A DNA stretch of 64,000 nt from Hyperoodon ampullatus (taxonomy: Eukaryota; Chordata; Mammalia; Artiodactyla; Ziphiidae). This document shows positions 1 through 8,748 of this stretch, in pieces. The notes beneath the pieces are model-generated. The model worked only from the letters and a program-made list of their open reading frames with translations, was not told where the DNA came from and ran no database searches. The stretch lies in contig CATKHW010000551.1 in the NCBI GenBank assembly GCA_949752795.1, positions 1 to 64,000 on the forward strand, in the 5' to 3' direction. Each line of letters starts with the position of its first letter. Position 1 is the first letter of the stretch. Both the position numbers and the translations under genes were made by a program.

Positions 1-55
1 CGTTGGAATCGCCTTTAAAGCACAGGAAGAGGGGCACAACTTCGACAATGATGCA
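1..55 (+). repeat. M0, right-end fragment of the preceding monomer
   Basis: These are the last 55 bases of a monomer cut by the window edge. They match the equivalent bases before every other palindrome, for example 1740-1794. The window starts inside the CENP-B-box-like motif described at 1737-1753. Confidence 0.95.
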
Positions 56-129
56 CTTGGCCAAAAAGGGCGTATGCGTTTTCTCCTGAATACATTCAGG
101 AGAAAACGCATACGCCCTTTTTGGCCAAG
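56..129. repeat. 74-bp palindrome (representative, M1)
   Basis: Two 37-nt arms are inverted copies with no spacer, beginning CTTGGCCAAAAAGGGCGTAT and ending in its complement. In this copy the only mismatch is at the centre (GAATACATTC instead of GAATATATTC). The same element forms the first 74 bases of every monomer: 19 of 37 copies are perfect and the other 18 carry a single mismatch. It lies just upstream of the L1 segment. It could extrude as a cruciform in DNA or fold as a long hairpin in a transcript. No function is shown by the sequence. Confidence 0.97.
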
Positions 130-143
130 CAAGCAAGCGGGCA

Positions 144-151
144 ATGCAAAT
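144..151 (+). promoter_or_regulatory. ATGCAAAT octamer next to the palindrome
   Basis: A consensus POU-family octamer lies 14 bp after the palindrome in every monomer. The same string is ordinary L1 ORF2 sequence, so it is probably inherited rather than selected. Oct-1 binding is possible but not shown. Confidence 0.3.
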
Positions 152-248
152 CTGCACTACAAAGAAGTATCACTTCCCACCGGTCAAAAGGGACATCCAC
201 AAAATGTGTAAAAACCAGAAAGACAAGACAGGCCCTGGAGAACAGGGA

Positions 249-658
249 GCCTTGTTATGCTGATGGGCGGGATGTAAATTGCCAACTGCCTCTCTGGAGG
301 AGTGCATTGTGTTCCCTAAAACAAGTAAACAACAGAGCTACAGAGCCAAGGGCACTTCCAGTCTAGGGAATATACCTTGGGAAAACTGAAAATCAAAAAG
401 ACACAGCCACCCCAAAATTTAGGGCTGCACTGCTTACAAGGACCTCAACTTGGGTACACCTTAAATATCCCAGGAAATATAAAAATGGTTCAAAAAATTG
501 TGGTACTTACGTACGATGGAATATCCCTCAGCCATGAAATCAATGTCATAAGACCAGTAGCAGCAAAATGGGTGGATTCAGGTACGATGATTCTAAGTGA
601 AATAAGTCACACAGAAAAAGAAACTTATCATAAGATGTCACTTATGAAGATCCTGTAA
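249..658 (+). pseudogene. Relic of the L1 ORF2p C-terminus, frameshifted
   Basis: ORF2p is the L1 endonuclease/reverse transcriptase, and only its extreme C-terminus is represented. From 249 one frame reads a C-x-W-x-x-x-C-K-L pattern where L1 has the Cys-rich HCWWECKL motif, but it holds a TGA stop (261-263). From 377 to 658 another frame reads 93 codons with clear similarity to the protein's end: AAKW at 62-65 (L1 AATW), ILSEISHTEK at 72-81 (L1 ILSEVSQTEK) and YHKMSL at 84-89 (L1 YHMISL), with a stop where ORF2 stops. There is no upstream catalytic domain and no plausible start, so it is not a gene. The same frame recurs elsewhere, for example at 5594-5875, 7331-7612, 12548-12829, 14285-14566, 24717-24998 and 57748-58029. 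Families B, C and H carry a TAA within it. Confidence 0.85.
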
Positions 659-987
659 ACATGGCTACACTTGAACTGAGTTAGGAAAGAGAACAGTGTC
701 TCACATTTAGAAAACACTCTTATGCCTGCTTAAGGGGGAAGGAGAGGTGGGGTGATGCATAAAACCAGAGTTTGATATAAGCACAGGTACCGTTCCAAAA
801 ACCAACTATGGAATAGACAAGACCTACACCTTCCTCAGTGAAAGGGACTCAAAACCCCATATTTCCCGCAGAGGAATATATCTGACTAGTAAGAATCTTA
901 AAACCTATGTATTGATATGTGTCCGTAAGGGAATCAAGTGTGTCTAGACTGGGATAAATATGGCAGCGAGAATCAGCTCAAACCCAC

Positions 988-1013
988 TATAAAAAGGAAT
1001 TTCAAAAATAAAA
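988..1013 (+). promoter_or_regulatory. L1 tail with AATAAA and a TATAAAA string
   Basis: AATAAA at 1008-1013 sits in the A-rich end of the L1 segment and corresponds to the L1 polyadenylation region. TATAAAA at 988-994 is part of the same tail and should not be read as a promoter without other evidence. Both recur in nearly all monomers. In M22, M23, M24 and M37 the AATAAA is lost (AAACAAA). Confidence 0.45.
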
Positions 1014-1021
1014 CAAAAAAA

Positions 1022-1794
1022 CTGGGAAATTCTTTACAATTCCTTCAGGGTCTCTGATGAAACCTGAAATGACCCTATCTACAATGACAGCTGGATGTGG
1101 CATAAGGCTGGACACTTGGGACTGAGAGGATTGGTGAGATTGGGTGAGCAAATGCAGACCCTTTAAAGCAATAATGCATGGCACACATTCCATGGGTCCC
1201 AACTCTCCAGGTTGAAGGGAATATTACTACAGATATAACATGTACGGGAATCCTAGAGAACCGACACACTGTGAATACGAAAGGTTTCTAAAACTCAACG
1301 AATAGTCCCTCTCCTGGTGCTCTGGTTTGACTTTCCATCTGCTTTATTATCAACCTCCCAACTTGGAGAGACAGCGCCTTTAACCTCCTGGTTCGCACAG
1401 GTTGCCAATTTGGCAGAGGATGAAAGGGAAGAGGGAGAACCAATGAGAGAGTAGCTGTTAGGCATTTGGACAGGCACATATCACTGTAATTTCCCGGCAG
1501 GAAGAAGAATTAACCAAAGTCCCAGCCACCCACCGGGAATCAGTATAGATCCGGAAGCAAAATTTTGGACTTGCGGTCAGCTCACCAAAAACGAGTTGAA
1601 AAATGGAGCTCAGGGGCACAGCAGTTCACAAACTGGCCGAGTAATAAAGGACAACTATCGTCCAAAAATCTGTTGAGGGAAGGCAACGAGGCGGACTTGA
1701 AAGCGAGGCAGAATAGCAGGAAACAGATTTCAAGAGGTACGTTGGAATCGCCTTTAAAGCACAGGAAGAGGGGCACAACTTCGACAATGATGAA
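1022..1794. repeat. Non-L1 part of the monomer, origin not recognised (representative, M1)
   Basis: These 773 bases follow the L1 tail and run to the next palindrome. I see no L1, SINE or LTR signature that I can name. The short frames on both strands (60-104 codons) overlap each other, lack start context and are changed freely between monomers, so I do not regard them as coding. The segment holds a CCAAT string near 1440, a SacI site near 1602 and the CENP-B-box-like motif near its right end. It could be host sequence flanking the founding L1, or an older decayed repeat. Confidence 0.7.
1737..1753 (+). other. CENP-B-box-like 17-mer, degenerate
   Basis: GTACGTTGGAATCGCCT compared with the CENP-B box YTTCGTTGGAARCGGGA matches at 11 of 17 positions, including the run CGTTGGAA and the following CG. 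Of the nine positions reported as essential (TTCG, A, CGGG) six match; the second T of TTCG and the last two Gs fail. It occurs once per monomer, 41 bp before the palindrome. It is probably not a functional box as it stands. Confidence 0.3.
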
Positions 1795-3533
1795 CTTGGC
1801 CAAAAAGGGCGTATGCGTTTTCTCCTGAATATATTCAGGAGAAAACGCATACGCCCTTTTTGGCCAAGCAAGCAAGCGGGCAATGCAAATCTGCACTACA
1901 AAGAAGTATCACTTCCCACCGGCCAAAAGGGACATCCACAAAATGTGTAAAAACCAGAAAGGCAAGACAGGCCCTGGAGAACAGGGAGCCTTGTTATGCT
2001 GATGGGCGGGATGTAAATTGCCAACTGCCTCTCTGGAGGAGTGCATTGTGTTCCCTAAAACAAGTAAACAACAGAGCTACAGAGCCAAGGGCACTTCCAG
2101 TCTAGGGAATATACCTGGGAAAAACTGAAAATCAATAAGACAGAGCCACCCCAAAATTTAGGGCTGCACTGCTCACAAGGACCTCAACTTGGGTACACCT
2201 TAAATATCCCAGGAAATATAAAATTGGTTCAAAAAATTGTGCTACTTACGTACGATGGAATATCCCTCAGCCATGAAATCAATGTCATAAGACCAGTAGC
2301 AGCAAAATGGGTGGATTCAGGTACGATGATTCTAAGTGAAATAAGTCACACAGAAAAAGAAACTTATCATAAGTTATCACTTATGAAGATCCTGTAAACA
2401 TGGCTACACTTGAACTGAGTTAGGAAAGAGAACAGTGTCTCACATTTAGAAAACACTCTTATGCCTGCTTAAGGGGGAAGGAGAGGTGGGGTGAGGCATA
2501 AAACCAGAGTTTGATATAAGCACAGGTACCGTTCCAAAAACCAACTATGGAATAGACAAGACCTACACCTTCCTCAGTGAAAGGGACTCAAAACCCCATA
2601 TTTCCCGCAGAGGAATATATCTGACTAGTAAGAATCTTAAAACCTATGTATTGATATGTCTCCGTAAGGGAATCAAGTGTGTCTAGACTGGGATAAATAT
2701 GGCAGCGAGAATCAGCTCAAACCCACTATAAAAAGGAATTTCAAAAATAAAACAAAAAAACTGGGAAATTCTTTACAATTCCTTCAGGGTCTCTGATGAA
2801 ACCTGAAATGACCCTATCTACAATGACAGCTGGATGTGGCATAAGGCTGGACACTTGGGACTGAGAGGATTGGTGAGCCTGGGTGAGCAAATGCAGACCC
2901 TTTAAAGCAATAATGCATGGCACACATTCCATGGGTCCCAACTCTCCAGGTTGAAGGGAATATTACTACAGATATAACATGTACGGGAATCCTAGAGAAC
3001 GGACACACTGTGAATACGAAAGGTTTCTAAAACTCAACGAATAGTCCCTCTCCTGGTGCTCCGGTTTGACTTTCCATCTGCTTTATTATCAACCTCCCAA
3101 CTTGGAGAGACAGCCCCTTTAACCTCCTGGTTCGCACAGGTTGCCAATTTGGCAGAGGATGAAAGGGAAGAGGGAGAACCAATGAGAGAGTAGCTGTTAG
3201 GCATTTGGACGGGCACATATCACTGTAATTTCCCGGCAGAAAGAAGAATTAACCAAAGTCTCAGCCACCCACCGGGAATCAGTATAGATCCTGAACCAAA
3301 ATTTTGGACTTGCGGTCAGCTCACCAAAAACGAGTTGAAAAATGGAGCTCAGGGGCACAGCAATTCACAAACTGGCCGAGTAATAAAGGTCAACTATCGT
3401 CCAAAAATCTGTTGAGGGAAGGCAACGAGGCGGACTTGAAAGCGAGGCAGAATAGCAGGAAACAGATTTCAAGAGGTACGTTGGAATCGCCTTTAAAGCA
3501 CAGGAAGAGGGGCACAACTTCGACAATGATGCA
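1795..3533 (+). repeat. Monomer M2 (1,739 bp), family B
   Basis: The palindrome is perfect. Family B marks are ACCTGGGAAAAACTG near 2114, GCTCACAAGG near 2170 and GTGAGGCATAA near 2490. It opens the first 4-monomer unit. It pairs with M26, with which it shares the base before the palindrome arm (GAACTTGG) and CCGGCCAAAAGG near 1918, but it differs at 2439 and at 2878-2879, where it has GAGCCTGGG as in family E. Confidence 0.97.
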
Positions 3534-5272
3534 CTTGGCCAAAAAGGGCGTATGCGTTTTCTCCTGAATATATTCAGGAGAAAACGCATACGCCCTTTTT
3601 GGCCAAGCAAGCAAGCGGGCAATGCAAATCTCCACTACAAAGAAGTATCACTTCCCACCGGTCAAAAGGGACATCCACAAAATGTGTAAAAACCAGAAAG
3701 GCAAGACTGGTCCTGGAGAACAGGGAGCCTTGTTATGCTGATGGACGGGATGTAAATTGCCAACTGCCTCTCTGGAGGAGTGCATTGTGTTCCCTAAAAC
3801 AAGTAAACAACAGAGCTACAGAGCCAAGGGCACTTCCAGTCTAGGGAATATACCTGGGAAAAACTGAAAATCAATAAGACAGAGCCACCCCAAAATTTTG
3901 GGCTGCACTGCTTACAAGGACCTCAACTTGGGTGCACCTTAAATATCCCAGGAAATATAAAAATGGTTCAAAAAATTGTGGTACTTACGTACGATGGAAT
4001 ATCCCTCAGCCATGAAATCAATGTCATAAGACCAGTAGCAGTAAAATGGGTGGATTCAGGTACGATGATTCTAAGTGAAATAAGTCACAGAGAAAAAGAA
4101 ACTTATCATAAGTTATCACTTATGAAGATCCTGTAAACATGGCTACACTTGAACTGAGTTAGGAAAGAGAACAGTGTCTCACATTTAGAAAACACTCTTA
4201 TGCCTGCTTAAGGGGGAAGGAGAGGTGGGGTGATGCATAAAACCAGAGTTTGATATAAGCACAGGTACCGTTCCAAAAACCAACTATGGAATAGACAAGA
4301 CCTACACCTTCCTCAGTGAAAGGGACTCAAAACCCCATATTTCCCGCAGAGGAATATATCTGACTAGTAAGAATGTTAAAACCTATGTATTGATATGTCT
4401 CCGTAAGGGAATCAAGTGTGTCTAGAATGGCATAAATATGGCAACGAGAATCAGCTCAAACCCACTATAAAAAGGAATTTCAAAAATAAAACAAAAAAAC
4501 TGGGAAATTCTTTACAATTCCTTCAGGGTCTCTGATGAAACCTGAAATGACCCTATCTACAATGACAGCTGGATGTGGCATAAGGCTGGACACTTGGGAC
4601 TGAGAGGATTGGTGAGAGTGGGTGAGCAAATGCAGACCCTTTAAAGCAATAATGCATGGCACACATTCCATGGGTCCCAACTCTCCAGGTTGAAGGGAAT
4701 ATTACTACAGATATAACATGTACGGGAATCCTAGAGAACGGACACACTGTGAATACGAAAGGTTTCTAAAACTCAACGAATAGTCCCTCTCCTGGTGCTC
4801 CGGTTTGACTTTCCATCTGCTTTTTTATCAACCTCCCAACTTGGAGAGACAGCCCCTTTAACCTCCTGGTTCGCACAGGTTGCCAATTTGGCAGAGGATG
4901 AAAGGGAAGAGGGAGAACCAATGAGAGAGTAGCTGTTAGGCATTTGGACGGGCACATATCACTGTAATTTCCCGGCAGGAAGAAGAATTAACCAAAGTCT
5001 CAGCCACCCACCGGGAATCAGTATAGATCCTGAACCAAAATTTTGGACTTGCGGTCAGGTCACCAAAAACGAGTTGAAAAATGGAGCTCAGGGGCACAGC
5101 AATTCACAAACTGGCCGAGTAATAAAGGACAACTATCGTCCAAAAATCTGTTGAGGGAAGGCAATGAGGCGGACTTGAAAGCGAGGCAGAATAGCAGGAA
5201 ACAGATTTCAAGAGGTACGTTGGAATCGCCTTTAAAGCACAGGAAGAGGGGCACAACTTCGACAATGATACA
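3534..5272 (+). repeat. Monomer M3 (1,739 bp), family C
   Basis: The palindrome is perfect. Family C marks are ATCTCCAC after the octamer, GACTGGTCC near 3708, GGGTGCACC near 3930, GAATGTTAAA near 4372, GAGAGTGGG near 4615, a TTTTTATCA tract near 4823 and CAGGTCACC near 5057. It pairs with M7 (+6,954) and M27 (+41,724). Confidence 0.97.
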
Positions 5273-7009
5273 CTTGGCCAAAAAGGGCGTAAGCGTTTTC
5301 TCCTGAATATATTCAGGAGAAAACGCATACGCCCTTTTTGGCCAAGCAAGCAAGCGGGCAATGCAAATCTGCACTACAAAGAAGTATCACTTCCCACCGG
5401 TCAAAAGGGATATCCACAAAATGTGTAAAAACCAGAAAGGCAAGACAGGCCCTGGAGAACAGGGAGCCTTGATATGCTGATGGACGGGATGTAAATTGTC
5501 AACTGCCTCTCTGGAGGAGTGCATTGTGTTCCCTAAAACAAGTAAACAACAGAGCTACAGAGCCAAGGGCACTTCCAGTCTAGGGAATATACCTTGGGAA
5601 AACTGAAAATCAAAAAGACACAGCCACCCCAAAATTTAGGGCTGCACTGCTTACAAGGACCTCAACTTGGGTCCACCTTAAATATCCCAGGAAATATAAA
5701 AATGGTTCAAAAAATTGTTGTACTTACATACGATGGAATATCCCTCAGCCATGAAATCAATGTCATAAGACCAGTAGCAGCAAAATGGGTGGATTCAGGT
5801 ACGATGATTCTAAGTGAAATAAGTCACACAGAAAAAGTAACTTATCATAAGATATCACTTATGAAGGTCCTGTAAATATGGCTACACTTGAACTGAGTTA
5901 GGAAAGAGAACAGTGTCTCACATTTAGAAAACACTCTTATGCCTGCTTAAGGGGGAAGGAGAGGTGGGGTGATGCATAAAACCAGAGTTTGATATAAGCA
6001 CAGGTACCGTTCCAAAAAAAACTATGGAATAGACAAGACCTACACCTTCCTCAGTGAAAGGGACTCAAAACCCCATATTTCCCGCAGAGGAATATATCTG
6101 ACTAGTAAGAATCTTAAAACCTATGTATTGATATGTCTCCGTAAGGGAATCAAGTGTGTCTAGACTGGGATAAATATGGCAGCGAGAATCAGCTCAAACC
6201 CACTATAAAAAGAATTTCAAAAATAAAACAAAAAAACTGGGAAATTCTTTACAATTCCTTCAGGGTCTCTGATGAAACCTGAAATGACCCTATCTACAAT
6301 GACAGCTGTATGTGGCATAAGGCTGGACACTTGGTACTGAGAGGATTGGTGAGATTAGGTGAGCAAATGCAGACCCTTTAAAGCAATAATGCATGGCACA
6401 CATTCCATGGGTCCCAACTCTCCAGGTTGAAGGGAATATTACTACAGATATAACATGTACGGGAATCCTAGAGAACGGACACACTGTGAATACGAAAGGT
6501 TTCTAAAACTCAACGAATAGTCCCTCTCCTGGTGCTCCGGTTTGACTTTCCATCTGCTTTATTATCAACCTCCCAACTTGGAGAGACAGCCCCTTTAACC
6601 TCCTGGTTCGCACAGGTTGCCAATATGGCAGAGGATGAAAGGGAAGAGGGAGAACCAATGAGAGAGTAGCTGTTAGGCATTTGGACGGGCACATATCACT
6701 GTAATTTCCCGGCAGGAAGAAGAATTAACCAAAGTCTCAGCCACACACCGGGAATCAGTATAGGTCCTGAACCAAAATTTTGGACTTGCGGTCAGCTCAC
6801 CAAAAACGAGTTGAAAAATGGAGCTCAGGGGCACAGCAATTCACAAACTGGCCGAGTAATAAAGGACAACTATCGTCCAAAAATCTGTTGAGGGAAGGCA
6901 ACGAGGCGGACTTGAAAGCGAGGCAGAATAGCAGGAAACAGATTTCAAGAGGTACGTTGGAATCGCCTTTAAAGCACAGGAAGAGGGGCACAACTTCGAC
7001 AATGATGCA
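5273..7009 (+). repeat. Monomer M4 (1,737 bp), family D
   Basis: The left palindrome arm has GTAAGCG, unmatched in the right arm. It is two bases short: AAAAAAAACTATGG replaces AAAAACCAACTATGG near 6014, and TATAAAAAGAATT lacks a G near 6210. Other family D marks are GGGTCCACC, GATTAGGTG and CAATATGGCAG. A CTTGATATG variant (5472) is shared with M8 and M32 but not M28. Confidence 0.97.
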
Positions 7010-8748
7010 CTTGGCCAAAAAGGGCGTATGCGTTTTCTCCTGAATACATTCAGGAGAAAACGCATACGCCCTTTTTGGCCAAGCAAGCAAGCGGGCAATG
7101 CAAATCTGCACTACAAAGAAGTATCACTTCCCACCGGTCAAAAGGGACATCCACAAAATGTGTAAAAACCAGAAAGACAAGACAGGCCCTGGAGAACAGG
7201 GAGCCTTGTTATGCTGATGGGCGGGATGTAAATTGCCAACTGCCTCTCTGGAGGAGTGCATTGTGTTCCCTAAAACAAGTAAACAACAGAGCTACAGAGC
7301 CAAGGGCACTTCCAGTCTAGGGAATATACCTTGGGAAAACTGAAAATCAAAAAGACACAGCCACCCCAAAATTTAGGGCTGCACTGCTTACAAGGACCTC
7401 AACTTGGGTACACCTTAAATATCCCAGGAAATATAAAAATGGTTCAAAAAATTGTGGTACTTACGTACGATGGAATATCCCTCAGCCATGAAATCAATGT
7501 CATAAGACCAGTAGCAGCAAAATGGGTGGATTCAGGTACGATGATTCTAAGTGAAATAAGTCACACAGAAAAAGAAACTTATCATAAGATGTCACTTATG
7601 AAGATCCTGTAAACATGGCTACACTTGAACTGAGTTAGGAAAGAGAACAGTGTCTCACATTTAGAAAACACTCTTATGCCTGCTTAAGGGGGAAGGAGAG
7701 GTGGGGTGATGCATAAAACCAGAGTTTGATATAAGCACAGGTACCGTTCCAAAAACCAACTATGGAATAGACAAGACCTACACCTTCCTCAGTGAAAGGG
7801 ACTCAAAACCCCATATTTCCCGCAGAGGAATATATCTGACTAGTAAGAATCTTAAAACCTATGTATTGATATGTGTCCGTAAGGGAATCAAGTGTGTCTA
7901 GACTGGGATAAATATGGCAGCGAGAATCAGCTCAAACCCACTATAAAAAGGAATTTCAAAAATAAAACAAAAAAACTGGGAAATTCTTTACAATTCCTTC
8001 AGGGTCGCTGATGAAACCTGAAATGACCCTATCTACAATGACAGCTGGATGTGGCATAAGGCTGGACACTTGGGACTGCGAGGATTGGTGAGATTGGGTG
8101 AGCAAATGCAGACCCTTTAAAGCAATAATGCATGGCACACATTCCATGGGTCCCAACACTCCAGGTTGAAGGGAATATTACTACAGATATAACATGTATG
8201 GGAATCCTAGAGAACGGACACACTGTGAATATGAAAGGTTTCTAAAACTCAACGAATAGTCCCTCTCCTGGTGCTCCGGTTTGACTTTCCATCTGCTTTA
8301 TTATCAACCTCCCAACTTGGAGAGACATCCCCTTTAACCTCCTGGTTCGCACAGGTTGCCAATTTGGCAGAGGATGAAAGGGAAGAGGGAGAACCAATGA
8401 GAGAGTAGCTGTTAGGCATTTGGACAGGCACATATCACTGTAATTTCCCGGCAGGAAGAAGAATTAACCAAAGTCTCAGCCACCCACCGGGAATCAGTAT
8501 AGATCCTGAACCAAAATTTTGGACTTGCGGTCAGCTCACCAAAAACGAGTTGAAAAATGGAGCTCAGGGGCACAGCAATTCACAAACTGGCCGAGTAATA
8601 AAGGACAACTATCGTCCAAATATCTGTTGAGGGAAGGCAACGAGGCGGACTTGAAAGCGAGGCAGAATAGCAGGAAACAGATTTCAAGAGGTACGTTGGA
8701 ATCGCCTTTAAAGCACAGGAAGAGGGGCACAACTTCGACAATGATGCA
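7010..8748 (+). repeat. Monomer M5 (1,739 bp), family A
   Basis: The palindrome centre is TACA. Family A marks are AAAGACAAGAC, GGTCGCTGATG near 8005, CTGCGAGG near 8076, GTATGGGAA near 8197, GACATCCCC near 8325 and CCAAATATCTG near 8616. It closes the first 4-monomer unit and pairs with M9 and M29. Confidence 0.97.

Larger units (their letters stand above)
140..1021 (+). mobile_element. LINE-1 3' end (ORF2 C-terminus, 3' UTR and A-rich tail), representative in M1
   Basis: The segment follows the mammalian L1 3' end in order. An ATGCAAAT plus CACTACAA stretch (144-160) corresponds to the L1 GCAAATCAAAACTACAATGA region. GATGTAAATTG (270-280) corresponds to GAATGTAAATTG. ATATACC then GAAAAC and CAAAAAGACACA (370-405) correspond to the L1 ATATACCCTGAGAAAAC and CAAAAAGACACA region. 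GATGGAATATCCCTCAGCCA (516-535) corresponds to ATGGAATATTACTCAGCCAT. CTAAGTGAAATAAGTCACAC (593-612) corresponds to CTAAGTGAAGTAAGTCAGAC. The 3' UTR follows, with its GGGGGAA/GGTGGGG stretch and a final AATCAGCTC...TATAAAA...AATAAAAC tail. ORF2 homology ends at the stop near 656-658 and the 3' UTR is about 360 bp. Every monomer carries this segment at about +84 to +965 from its start. Homology was judged from memory of L1, not by alignment. Confidence 0.88.
56..1794 (+). repeat. Monomer M1 (1,739 bp), mosaic: family A first part, M25-like second part
   Basis: The palindrome centre reads TACA and the AAAGACAAGAC variant follows, both family A marks. From about 638 rightward it matches M25 at +41,724, including CCGACACA at 1261 and GACAGCGCC near 1371, which only M1 and M25 carry. 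The switch point lies inside the L1 segment. Confidence 0.97.

Noticed and set aside
56..129. Rho-independent terminator or microRNA precursor
   Set aside because: It is a spacerless palindrome, not a stem with a loop and a U tract, and lies in satellite DNA of a eukaryote. No mature small RNA can be inferred from sequence alone.
144..151. Octamer as a selected POU-factor site
   Set aside because: The same string is normal L1 ORF2 sequence, so conservation in all monomers needs no regulatory explanation.
260..275. GC box (GGGCGG) as an Sp1 site
   Set aside because: It is a single short match in decayed ORF2 sequence, changed to GGACGG or otherwise in several monomers, and has no linked promoter elements.
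121..366. 81-codon frame after the palindrome
   Set aside because: It begins with TTG in the palindrome arm and runs across L1-derived DNA in a frame different from ORF2. It is broken in M4, M8 and M32 by CTTGATATG.
988..994. TATA box promoter
   Set aside because: It is part of the L1 3' tail, directly followed by A-rich sequence and AATAAA. No initiator or gene follows.
1050..1075. C/D snoRNA (TGATGA followed by CTGA)
   Set aside because: The two motifs are only a few bases apart, with no terminal stem or guide region.
1565..1896. Recurring open frames on both strands in the unassigned segment (87 codons on +; 104 and 85 codons on -)
   Set aside because: They overlap each other in several frames, recur only because the DNA repeats, use weak starts, and are altered by one-base indels in some monomers (for example M11, M15, M18). 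I recognise no domain.
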